Below are positions 1 through 6,208 of a stretch of 6,820 bases of DNA, one piece after another; the first letter of the stretch is position 1; each line of letters begins with the position of its first letter. Origin of the DNA: Treponema sp. GTDB taxonomy: Bacteria; Spirochaetota; Spirochaetia; Treponematales; Breznakiellaceae. The stretch spans positions 1 through 6,820 of the forward strand of contig JAISRW010000070.1 in the NCBI GenBank assembly GCA_031273405.1, given 5' to 3'. The translations under genes and the position numbers were made by a program. The notes below the pieces were generated by a model, which saw only the letters and a list, made by a program, of their open reading frames with translations, was not told the origin of the DNA and did not search any database.

Positions 1-443
1 TAGTACTCAAAATGATGTACCAGCGCATCATCCCGATATATCCGCTTTGAGCCGATCAGCGCTATCTGGTAGGTATCGGCCAAGTCCCCAAAGCCCTTGT
101 CCGTGCCCCGGATCTCCTGGCCGGAAAAGAGCCGGGCGATGTAATACTCAAGCCTGAGGGGTTCGAAGTTCCGGGGGAAGAGGGTCATCTCTACGTTAGC
201 CAGTTCACCCTGGTCAAGCTTTACCCGGATGTCGTAACGGATCTGCCGGTCTCTGATGTCCAGGGCCGCCGGCTCGTTGGCGATAACGGCGGCGGTTTCC
301 ACCTTCCGGCCGATGTAGGCGGAGATGAGGCGCTTGAGGGCGCCCTGTGAGAGGGGGGTATCCCTGGTGAAAATAGCTTTGAAGACATTATCTCGGCAGA
401 TTTCGATAATGTCGTCGTCGGGCGCGAATTGAATAGTACGCAT
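1..443 (-). CDS. Rpn-family PD-(D/E)XK nuclease / putative transposase (partial, N-terminal 147 codons)
   Basis: The reading frame opens at the ATG at 443-441 and runs uninterrupted off the left edge, so only the N-terminal 147 residues are visible; family members are usually about 250-300 residues. The N-terminus (about residues 9-28, with RDNVFKAIF) is the typical opening of Rpn-like proteins. Residues 62-90 carry the presumed PD-(D/E)XK core: D71 in RYDIRVKL, a short acidic turn, then E85 in NVEMTL. Well-studied Rpn proteins have Q two residues after this glutamate, whereas here it is T87. A conserved-looking block with LEYYIARLFSGQ follows at 98-109. Known Rpn proteins are DNA endonucleases that promote RecA-independent recombination, and they belong to the transposase_31/PDDEXK_2 superfamily. 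The gene lies downstream of, and codirectional with, the ABC operon but 229 nt away. The start is supported by a strong GGAGG, which is itself inside a hairpin. Family assignment is fairly sure; activity is unknown. Confidence 0.82.
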   Translation of the reverse strand, partial: MRTIQFAPDDDIIEICRDNVFKAIFTRDTPLSQGALKRLISAYIGRKVETAAVIANEPAALDIRDRQIRYDIRVKLDQGELANVEMTLFPRNFEPLRLEYYIARLFSGQEIRGTDKGFGDLADTYQIALIGSKRIYRDDALVHHFEY

Positions 444-475
444 AAAAATCCTCCACCCTCTATACGGGTCGGAGG
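444..475 (-). promoter_or_regulatory. Stem-loop sequestering the Rpn gene ribosome binding site, followed by T5
   Basis: In the minus-strand transcript the left arm CCTCC-G-ACCC (475-466) pairs with the right arm GGGT-GGAGG (458-450). This gives nine base pairs with a single bulged G at 470 and a seven-base loop at 465-459. The right arm contains the GGAGG Shine-Dalgarno of the Rpn gene, and the arm is followed by A and T5 (449-444) immediately before the ATG. The pairing is seen directly in the sequence. The structure could mask translation initiation, or act as a weak intrinsic terminator for read-through from the ABC operon, or both; that role is inferred. Confidence 0.5.
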
Positions 476-548
476 GGCGGTTTTGCTTTACTTTTTACGC
501 GGTTTTTTCGGGAAACAGCCAAAAAATCAACATACCTCGGGGCAAGCT

Positions 549-625
549 CGAACCTGCGGTTCGCAAGTCTCTCTTTTTCCGTGAAGTCGAACCATCGAAC
601 CATCGAACCGAAGGTTCGCGGTTCG
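549..625. repeat. Cluster of CGAACC / GGTTCG direct and inverted repeats
   Basis: CGAACC occurs at 549-554, 588-593, 596-601 and 604-609. Its inverse complement GGTTCG occurs at 558-563, 613-618 and 620-625. The copies at 588, 596 and 604 form an 8-bp tandem array of CGAACCAT. Two tight perfect hairpins result: 549-563 (six-base stem, loop TGC) and 604-618 (six-base stem, loop GAA). The copies at 596 and 620 can form an outer stem around the second hairpin. Neither hairpin is followed by a clear T tract on either strand, so a standard terminator is not supported. The cluster lies wholly in the gap between the ATPase and the Rpn gene. Confidence 0.75.
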
Positions 626-659
626 CTGTGCGGTCTGTGGTTAAATCCGCTGAGCGGTA

Positions 660-668
660 GGGGGGGGG
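660..668. repeat. Nine-base G/C homopolymer just after the ATPase stop codon
   Basis: Nine consecutive G on the plus strand (C9 in the operon transcript) begin four bases beyond the ATPase stop codon. Such tracts can slip during replication. Because this one is outside any recognised reading frame, a length change would not alter a known protein. Confidence 0.7.
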
Positions 669-672
669 ACTT

Positions 673-1797
673 TCAGGGGCCTTTGGGATTTTCTTCGGAC
701 TTTAAGAGCCTGATCCTTTGGGGATTAAAGTCTATGGAAACAGGGGCGCCTTCGGGGAATATTTTCTTGGAAGAGGGATCGTCAACCTGGATAAGGACCT
801 CGCCGTTGGGGGTGTCCACATAGGTCTCAATGCTGTGGCCAAGGTACACATTCATCCTGACGGTTCCTTCCACCGCGCCCCGGCCCTTTTCAACCAGCCT
901 GAGGGATTCGGGCCGGGCCATGATCACCGCCTTTGAGCCGGCCTCTATGTCACTGGCAAAACGGGCGGCGTCAAGGGTTTTATTCCCCAGCCTGCATTTC
1001 CAGGAGCCGGCGGGATTCTTTTTCACCGGTTCCACCGGGAAGAAGGCGGCCTTTCCCACAAATCCCGCCACAAACATGGTGTCGGGATCTTCGTAGATCT
1101 CCTGGGGCGTACCCATCTGCTTGATTTCCCCGTCCCGCATGACGATAACCCGGTCCGAGAGGCTCATGGCCTCCACCCGGTCGTGGGTCACATAGACCGC
1201 GGTAATCCCCAGGCTTTTTTGTATGCGGCGGATCTCCACCCTCATCTGCTCCCTGAAAAGGGCGTCCAGGTTGGAGAGCGGCTCGTCCAAAAGAAGAACC
1301 GAGGGCTCCACAATGAGGCTCCGGGCCAGGGCCACCCGCTGCTGCTGCCCCCCCGAAAGCTGCCCCGGCGGCCGGTCGTAAAGGCTGGCCAGGCCCACCA
1401 TGTCCAGAAATTCTTTCACCTTTTCTTCGATGCCGCTTTTAGACATTTTCCTCAGTTTGAGGCCGTAGGCCACGTTTTCGCTTACCGACAAATGCGGGAA
1501 AAGGCCGTAGCTCTGAAAGACCGTCGCGGTGTCTCTGGCGTTGGGGGGCAGCAGGGTGACGTCTTCGGAACCGATGAGGATCTTGCCGGAACTGGGCAGA
1601 TCAAAGCCGGCGATCATGCGCAGGGTGGTGGTCTTGCCGCAGCCCGAAGGCCCCAGAAGGGTGACCAGTTCCCCGGGCTCCACCACAAAGCTGGATTCGT
1701 GGACCGCGATCACATCGGGACGGCGGCTCTGCCCGGTGTTTTTAAAAACCTTGGTTACGCCTTCCAGGGTGACGGACACGCTGTTCTTCTTGCTCAT
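673..1797 (-). CDS. ABC transporter ATP-binding protein (FbpC/PotA-like, with TOBE domain)
   Basis: Hydrolyses ATP at the inner face of the membrane to drive uptake through the adjacent permease. All nucleotide-binding motifs are visible: Walker A GPSGCGKT (49-56), Q-loop Q95, signature LSGGQ (147-151), Walker B LLLDEP (168-173) with catalytic E172, D-loop SNLD (175-178), and switch histidine H205. The approximately 130 residues after position 240 fit the TOBE-like regulatory domain of importers for iron, polyamines, sulfate or 2-aminoethylphosphonate; 374 residues is a normal length. One deviation is THDR-VEA at 204-210, where the family usually has THDQ-EEA. The ATG is preceded by AGGAG at 1808-1804, which overlaps the permease TAG stop (1807-1809), so the two genes are probably translationally coupled. 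It is the last gene of the three-gene operon. Family is certain; transported substrate is not determined by this subunit. Confidence 0.95.
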   Translation of the reverse strand: MSKKNSVSVTLEGVTKVFKNTGQSRRPDVIAVHESSFVVEPGELVTLLGPSGCGKTTTLRMIAGFDLPSSGKILIGSEDVTLLPPNARDTATVFQSYGLFPHLSVSENVAYGLKLRKMSKSGIEEKVKEFLDMVGLASLYDRPPGQLSGGQQQRVALARSLIVEPSVLLLDEPLSNLDALFREQMRVEIRRIQKSLGITAVYVTHDRVEAMSLSDRVIVMRDGEIKQMGTPQEIYEDPDTMFVAGFVGKAAFFPVEPVKKNPAGSWKCRLGNKTLDAARFASDIEAGSKAVIMARPESLRLVEKGRGAVEGTVRMNVYLGHSIETYVDTPNGEVLIQVDDPSSKKIFPEGAPVSIDFNPQRIRLLKSEENPKGP

Positions 1798-1806
1798 ATT
1801 CAGCTC

Positions 1807-3990
1807 CTAACGAATGATGCTTTTTTCGGTTAGACCCCGGTCTCGAACCAAAAGATTCATCAGGCCGAAGACGCCCAGCACGATAATGATCAGCACCGTA
1901 GAAAGGACGCTGGCCAGGCCGAAGCGGAGATTTTCGGAAAAGTTATAAATCTGCACCGTGAGGTGATACCAGCGGGCGGAAATCAGGAAGATGACCGCGC
2001 TGACGGCGGTCATGGACCGGACGAAGGTGTAGGACATGGCGGTGAGGAAGCTGGGCCGTATCAGGGGAAGCACCACCGACGTAAAAACCTTGGACATATC
2101 GGCCCCCAGATCCTGGGCGGCCTCCTCGATGGCGGGATCGATCTGTCGGAGGCTTGCCGCCCCGGTTTCGAGCCCTACCGGCAGTTCCCTGATGACGTAA
2201 TTTATGACGATAATCGCCGCGGTCCCCACCAGGAGCAGGGGCGGCTTGTTGAACGCCAGGATATACGAAATACCCAGAAGGGTGCCCGGCACCGCGAAGG
2301 GCGTCATGAGCAGCACTTCCAGGACCCGCTTGCCGAAGAAGCTCCGGCGCACCACGATAAGAGCCGCCGCCATGGCGACGATGCCCGCGACGGGCGCGGC
2401 CGCCGCCGCCAGGGTAACGGTGTTGGCGATGGACTGCCAGCCCCGGGACAGGGCTTCCCCTATGTTCAAAAGGGTAAAGGAATAGTCTATGCCCCAGTTC
2501 TTCACAAAACAACCCGCGACTATGGTGCCGTAAAGAGCCGTGATAAAGACAAGGCAGAGGCTCACAAAAACCGTCAGGGCTATCCGTACAGGCTTCGTGG
2601 CCAGTTCCGCCAGCCGCGTCGACGGCTTGCCGGTAACGGTGACCACGCTTTTTTTGTTCACCCAGTAGCGCTGTATAAAAAAGGCGGTGAGGGTGGGCAT
2701 CAGGAGCATCAGCGAAAGAGCCGCGCCGCCCCCCAGGTTGCTCCGCCCGGTCACTTCGATATAGGCCTCCACCGAAAGCACCCGGTAGGAGCCCGCCAGA
2801 AGCAGGGGGTTGGCGAAATCGGCCAGAGAGTTGGTAAACACCAGAAGCCAGGCCGAAAGAAGGCCGGGCAAAGACAGGGGCAGCGTTATGGTGAGGAAGG
2901 TCCTGAGCCTTGAAGCCCGGAGATCCAGGGCGGCGTCTTCCACGGTGGAATCGATGGATTTGAGAACGCTGGACAGGGTCATATAGGCGATGGGAAACAT
3001 GCCTATGGTCTGTACCAGCACCAGCCCGCCCAGGCCGTAGACCGAGAAATTCTTGAGCCCCAAAAGCTGGTTGGTAATGAGGCCGTTGTTCCCGAAAAGC
3101 AGAATGATAGAAAGGGTGAGGGAAAAGGGGGGCGAAATAACCGGCATGGTCGCCAGGGTCCCGATAAGCTTCTTTCGCTTTACGCCGGTGCGCTCGGTAA
3201 GGAAGGCAAAGGCGAAACCTATCAGGGTGGAAACCGAGGCGGTCACCATCCCCAGGCGTATGGACCCCCAGAGGGGCGACAAATACCGGGGGCTGAATGT
3301 TTCTTTCCATATGTTAAAGGAAAGCCTGCCGTCTTCGATAAAGGTAAGCCTAAAGGACTCAAAAAGCGGATAAGCTACAAAGGCCAGAGCCGCCGCAAAA
3401 AGGAAGATCACCGCATAACCGGTGATGGGGTCCCGTGCCAGTACGGCTGCCGCGAAGAGCACGGTAAAGATAAGCCAGGCCAGGGCAGAAAGGTTCCTCA
3501 GGAGCCGCTCAAAGGCCAGGGCGCCTTCGGCCGGGACAGCCATGAGAACCGCCCCGGTAATATCGTAGCCCGACTCATCAAGGATGGGGAGAAGGTAGAC
3601 CCGCATGGAATTAACAGCAAACGATACCTTATAGGGGAGGAGATAGTAGACGCTCTCCATACCTTTTTGAAATTCTTCGCTGTCTTTATGGGACTCCCAG
3701 ATCGCCTCGGCCGCGGGATCTCCGGCCCTGGGGTAGAACGCAAAGTTTTCATCCACTCCCAGGATCATCGCCCTGCCGCCCTCGATTACTTCGGGAAGCC
3801 CGGCAATCCAGGCGTCAAAATAGGCAGGGTCTTCGGGAACTGTCCGGGCATAGAGGCTAACTTCCTTCATGCTGTTAGCCTCGTGGTATGCCCGGTAAGA
3901 TCCTAAAAGGGAGCTGTAGATCCAGATGTCCAGGGCCGCGAAAATCAAAGACGCGGCAAGAAGTTTTATAAAGCCCTTCTTGTTGATCAT
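1807..3990 (-). CDS. ABC transporter permease, two fused FbpB-type domains with extra N-terminal extracytoplasmic domain
   Basis: Forms the whole membrane channel in one polypeptide. Two BPD_transp_1 permease units are visible, at about 235-440 and 515-715. Each has a cytoplasmic EAA coupling loop: EDAALDLRAS (351-360) and the canonical EEAAQDLGAD (622-631). The first loop has R358 where the invariant glycine normally sits. A stretch from about 285, with PPFSLTLSIILLFG and then NNGLI, is typical of FbpB-like ferric-iron permeases. Those proteins are usually about 500-570 residues; this one is 727. The excess is N-terminal: a membrane helix (about 7-30), roughly 130 extracytoplasmic residues, then two more helices (about 165-185 and 188-210). 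The extracytoplasmic part has short hydrophobic strands and a DESGYDITGAVLMAVPA stretch (138-154) that look like a Cache/PAS-type sensor fold. It lies 30 nt after the binding-protein gene. The Shine-Dalgarno is an unusual purine run (AAGGGGGG, part of A6G6 at 4009-3998) eight bases before the ATG. Confidence 0.92.
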   Translation of the reverse strand: MINKKGFIKLLAASLIFAALDIWIYSSLLGSYRAYHEANSMKEVSLYARTVPEDPAYFDAWIAGLPEVIEGGRAMILGVDENFAFYPRAGDPAAEAIWESHKDSEEFQKGMESVYYLLPYKVSFAVNSMRVYLLPILDESGYDITGAVLMAVPAEGALAFERLLRNLSALAWLIFTVLFAAAVLARDPITGYAVIFLFAAALAFVAYPLFESFRLTFIEDGRLSFNIWKETFSPRYLSPLWGSIRLGMVTASVSTLIGFAFAFLTERTGVKRKKLIGTLATMPVISPPFSLTLSIILLFGNNGLITNQLLGLKNFSVYGLGGLVLVQTIGMFPIAYMTLSSVLKSIDSTVEDAALDLRASRLRTFLTITLPLSLPGLLSAWLLVFTNSLADFANPLLLAGSYRVLSVEAYIEVTGRSNLGGGAALSLMLLMPTLTAFFIQRYWVNKKSVVTVTGKPSTRLAELATKPVRIALTVFVSLCLVFITALYGTIVAGCFVKNWGIDYSFTLLNIGEALSRGWQSIANTVTLAAAAAPVAGIVAMAAALIVVRRSFFGKRVLEVLLMTPFAVPGTLLGISYILAFNKPPLLLVGTAAIIVINYVIRELPVGLETGAASLRQIDPAIEEAAQDLGADMSKVFTSVVLPLIRPSFLTAMSYTFVRSMTAVSAVIFLISARWYHLTVQIYNFSENLRFGLASVLSTVLIIIVLGVFGLMNLLVRDRGLTEKSIIR

Positions 3991-4020
3991 CCGTCAGCCC
4001 CCCTTTTTTAAAATCCTTCG

Positions 4021-5025
4021 CTATCTTTTCGATTCGATTTCCGAGGTCCACCGGTCCAAAAGCCGCTTTTTGTTGGCCGCGTCTCCGTCCCATGCCATGT
4101 CCTGGTTCACTACCCTGATCTGATCCAGGGAAAGGGCCAGAGGATGCTTCTCGGCTCCGTTGGCGACCAGCACAAGATACCATTCGGTAAAGAGCTTTTG
4201 GGCGTCTTTGGACGAGAGTATCCAGTCGTAGAGCCGCCGGGCGTTGATCTGGTCTTTGCCGCCCCGGATGAGGGACATAGAAGCCAGCTCGTAGCCGGTG
4301 CCCTCGGTAGGGGCGTAGATTTCCACATTGGCCCCTTCGGCCTTAAGCTTTACCTGGTCGTGGGCATAACCGAGGGCTATGGGGATCTCCCCGGTAGCCA
4401 CGCTTTTGCCCGGGGCGGAACCGGAACGGGCGTACTGATCGATGTTGGCGTCCAGCTTTTTAAGGTAGTCAAAGGCGGCGTCCTCGTTTTTGTTGTTCAG
4501 GGTCCGTATCGTAGTGATTACATTGTAGGCGGTTCCCGAGATATTGGGATTGGCCATGCGGATATAGCCCTTGTACTCGGGTTTTAAAAGATCCGCCCAG
4601 CTTTTGGGAGGGGTCAGCCCCAGGGCCTTGGCCCTGTCTATGTTGGTGACAAAGGTGAGGGGGCCGACGTAAAGCCCTATCCAGTAATCCTGGGGATCCT
4701 TGAATTCCGCCCTGGTATTGGACGCGGACCGGGATCGGTACGGAATGGTAAGGTTTTTTGACTTGGCCGTAATATGGTCCAGGCCAACGCCGCCCACCCA
4801 GATGCTGGCCTGGGGATTGGCGGCTTCAGCCTCCATCCGGGCCACCGCTTCGCCGCCGGAAAGGCGGACAAAATTAACCGTTATGCCTGTTTCCTTCTGG
4901 AATTGCTCAAAAAGAGCCTTGGCCAGCGGTTCCTCCAGGGTAGTGTAGGCCGAAAGGGTGTTTTGGGCCATAGCCGCACCGGCGGCGAGGAGCAGAAAAA
5001 GGGTTACGGTTATAAGACGCTTCAT
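4021..5025 (-). CDS. Periplasmic extracellular solute-binding protein of the ABC importer (SBP_bac_6/FbpA-like)
   Basis: Captures the solute outside the inner membrane and hands it to the permease. Residues 1-20 are a clear signal peptide: KR, a hydrophobic core, and an AMA-Q cleavage site. There is no lipobox cysteine, so the mature protein should be soluble in the periplasm. The fold is type II: an N-terminal lobe beginning LSAYTTLEEPLAKALFEQF (24-42), a cross-over around TFVTNID (124-130), and WADLLKPEYKGYIRMANP (143-160), characteristic of the FbpA/AfuA/PhnS group. The length of 334 is usual. The adjacent tyrosine pair that binds Fe(III) in FbpA is absent, since no YY occurs anywhere, so phosphonate-type compounds, a chelate or other anions are as likely as free ferric iron. 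It is the first gene of the operon. The start has a perfect AGGAGG (5036-5031) five bases upstream. Confidence 0.93.
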   Translation of the reverse strand: MKRLITVTLFLLLAAGAAMAQNTLSAYTTLEEPLAKALFEQFQKETGITVNFVRLSGGEAVARMEAEAANPQASIWVGGVGLDHITAKSKNLTIPYRSRSASNTRAEFKDPQDYWIGLYVGPLTFVTNIDRAKALGLTPPKSWADLLKPEYKGYIRMANPNISGTAYNVITTIRTLNNKNEDAAFDYLKKLDANIDQYARSGSAPGKSVATGEIPIALGYAHDQVKLKAEGANVEIYAPTEGTGYELASMSLIRGGKDQINARRLYDWILSSKDAQKLFTEWYLVLVANGAEKHPLALSLDQIRVVNQDMAWDGDAANKKRLLDRWTSEIESKR

Positions 5026-5036
5026 AAAGACCTCCT

Positions 5037-5071
5037 AATCAGATTTATAGTATTCGATGTGCCTTATAATA
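5037..5071 (-). promoter_or_regulatory. Candidate -10 region(s) of the transporter operon promoter
   Basis: On the minus strand, TATTAT at 5071-5066 and TATAAA at 5049-5044 are the only -10-like hexamers close to the binding-protein gene. Neither has a recognisable TTGACA 16-18 bases upstream. A poor -35 is what an activator-dependent promoter looks like and would suit control by the divergent LysR protein. TATTAT would give a leader of about 33 bases and is the better choice; TATAAA would put the start almost on the ribosome binding site. This is weak support only. Confidence 0.3.
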
Positions 5072-5128
5072 ACTAGTTTGACATTGAATTCGAGAATATG
5101 CAAGCTTTTTGAGTCCGGCGGATGTTCA

Positions 5129-5141
5129 TTTTATTCATAAA
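5129..5141. promoter_or_regulatory. Possible LysR-type binding box (T-N11-A)
   Basis: TTTAT (5130-5134) and ATAAA (5137-5141) form an inverted repeat with a two-base centre, and T5129 to A5141 fits the loose T-N11-A LysR box. Its centre lies roughly 75 bases upstream of the suggested operon start, near the usual activator position. The motif is short and expected by chance in AT-rich DNA. Confidence 0.25.
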
Positions 5142-5189
5142 TAGGCGGTGATTCAGAAAGTATGATGAGGAGGCAATGCGCCGTCCGTC

Positions 5190-5218
5190 TTGACAAAAAG
5201 GCATAGCGTTCATATGAT
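5190..5218 (+). promoter_or_regulatory. Sigma70-type promoter of the LysR regulator
   Basis: TTGACA at 5190-5195 is a perfect -35 hexamer. It is separated by exactly 17 bases from TATGAT at 5213-5218, a -10 with one mismatch to consensus. Transcription should begin near 5225, leaving a leader of about 45 bases before the LysR start codon. This is the clearest promoter in the window. Confidence 0.75.
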
Positions 5219-5220
5219 AA

Positions 5221-5250
5221 TATATCGATAAATATATATCGATATATATT
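5221..5250. repeat. AT-rich palindrome and ClaI-centred direct repeat in the LysR leader
   Basis: Positions 5231-5250 read aatatatatcgatatatatt, a perfect 20-bp palindrome. The decamer TATATCGATA occurs twice, at 5221-5230 and 5235-5244, 14 bases apart, and each copy contains the palindrome TATCGATA. The element sits immediately downstream of the predicted transcription start and upstream of the ribosome binding site. That is a position suited to an operator that blocks transcription, for example by autoregulation; this role is inferred. Confidence 0.6.
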
Positions 5251-5269
5251 AACCAATAGGACAACAGCC

Positions 5270-6208
5270 GTGAATATGCTCTTTTTCAAATACGCCATCG
5301 AAATCGAACGAACCCGCTCCATTACCAAGGCGGCGGAAAACCTCTATATGGCCCAGCCCAATTTGAGCAAGGCGATCAAGGAACTTGAGGATACGGTGGG
5401 ATTCACCATATTTGAGCGGAACTCCAAGGGGGTTATTCCCACCCGGAAAGGCTTTGAGTTCCTGGCCTATGCGCGGAAGATTCTTGACGAGATGGAACAG
5501 ATCCATAAGCTCACGGACGCGGAGAATCCTGAGCGCCAAAGCTTCAGCATATCCATACCCAGGGGCAGTTATATTGCCGCGGGATTTACCAAATTCGCCG
5601 GGGAACTGGATTTTGAGAAAGAAATCAATATCAGCGTACAGGAAACCAACGCTATTTCTACCGTTAATAACGTGATGGACAATAAATTTAATTTAGGGAT
5701 AATCCGGTATCAGACCATGTACGAAAATTATTATGTTGATTACCTTGTGGATAAGGAGCTCAGTTACGATCAGATATGGGAATTTGAATATCTGGTCCTT
5801 ATGTCGAAGAACCACGCTTTGGCCCAGGATGACAAAATAGAATTTTGCAAACTGAAATCCTATATAGAGATCATTCACGGCGATACGGTGGTTCCCTACC
5901 TTAACGCGGCGGAACTGCGGTATCCGTCGCCTGAGGCAATACCCAAAAAACGGATATACCTCTACGAACGGTGCAACCAGTTTGACCTCCTCTCCAGCCT
6001 GCCGACCACCTATATGTGGGTATCCCCCATACCGGACAAGCTGCTCAAGCGCCATGAACTTACCCAGCGGAAATGTTATTTTCCCAATAACCGGTACAAG
6101 GATGTGCTCATCTACCACAAAGGCTATGCTTTTACGGCGCTGGACAAAAAATTTATCGACCGGATCTTTGAATCGAGAAACGATGTTTCCCTGAAGCAAT
6201 ATACCTGA
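5270..6208 (+). CDS. LysR-type transcriptional regulator
   Basis: A DNA-binding regulator, probably of the divergently transcribed transporter operon. Residues 3-62 are a classic LysR winged helix-turn-helix, with the recognition region SITKAAENLYMAQPNLSKAIKEL (17-39) followed by the wing FERNSKGVIPTRKG (48-61). The linker helix runs to about residue 82. The effector domain (about 91-300) has the expected start SFSISIPRGSYIAAGF and the cross-over segment WEFEYLVLMSKNHALA (170-185). Length 312 is normal. The GTG at 5270 is chosen because AGGA (5258-5261) lies eight bases upstream; an ATG at 5276 in the same frame is possible but is 14 bases from it. A strong sigma70 promoter precedes the gene. 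Divergence from the regulated operon over a shared 244-bp region is the usual LysR arrangement. The inducer cannot be told from sequence. Confidence 0.94.
   Translation: MNMLFFKYAIEIERTRSITKAAENLYMAQPNLSKAIKELEDTVGFTIFERNSKGVIPTRKGFEFLAYARKILDEMEQIHKLTDAENPERQSFSISIPRGSYIAAGFTKFAGELDFEKEINISVQETNAISTVNNVMDNKFNLGIIRYQTMYENYYVDYLVDKELSYDQIWEFEYLVLMSKNHALAQDDKIEFCKLKSYIEIIHGDTVVPYLNAAELRYPSPEAIPKKRIYLYERCNQFDLLSSLPTTYMWVSPIPDKLLKRHELTQRKCYFPNNRYKDVLIYHKGYAFTALDKKFIDRIFESRNDVSLKQYT

Larger units (their letters stand above)
444..672. other. Gene-free gap between ATPase and Rpn gene
   Basis: I see no convincing gene in these 229 bases. The gap holds the Rpn-gene hairpin at the left, several A/T-rich stretches at 480-535, the CGAACC repeat cluster at 549-625, a small CCGC-TGA-GCGG hairpin at 647-657, and a run of nine G at 660-668 (C9 on the coding strand of the operon). 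No clear sigma70 promoter for the Rpn gene was found by eye. Confidence 0.6.

Noticed and set aside
549..563. Hairpin as a rho-independent terminator for the transporter operon
   Set aside because: The stem is followed by AGCTTGCC on the operon strand, not by a T tract.
581..823. 80-residue open frame on the plus strand spanning the repeat cluster and C9 tract
   Set aside because: Its start lies in the CGAACC repeats and its end is antisense to the ATPase. No ribosome binding site or family resemblance.
1183..1833. 216-residue open frame on the plus strand
   Set aside because: Antisense to the ATPase gene, whose motifs are unmistakable. The composition is shadow-like and there is no convincing ribosome binding site.
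1963..2913. 316-residue open frame on the plus strand
   Set aside because: Antisense shadow of the permease gene. It is rich in Gly, Arg, Gln and His and has no domain I recognise.
1943..3310. 455-residue open frame on the minus strand
   Set aside because: It lies entirely inside the permease gene in another frame. Its composition is dominated by Gly, Arg, His and Pro, as expected of a shadow frame in GC-rich coding DNA, and the permease has strong family motifs.
5078..5083. TTGACA on the plus strand as a second LysR promoter
   Set aside because: No -10-like hexamer at 16-18 bases downstream, and the promoter at 5190-5218 is far better.
5162..5206. Possible 14-codon leader peptide with an AGGAGG nearby
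   Set aside because: The AGGAGG lies inside the frame or only two bases from the alternative ATG at 5176, and both lie upstream of the LysR transcription start, so the frame would not be in that mRNA.
5073..5328. Two minus-strand frames of about 64 residues in the divergent regulatory region
   Set aside because: They overlap the LysR promoter and start, are built of low-complexity AT-rich codons, and lack a ribosome binding site.
5693..6199. 168-residue minus-strand frame
   Set aside because: Antisense shadow of the LysR effector domain, with no motif or upstream signal.
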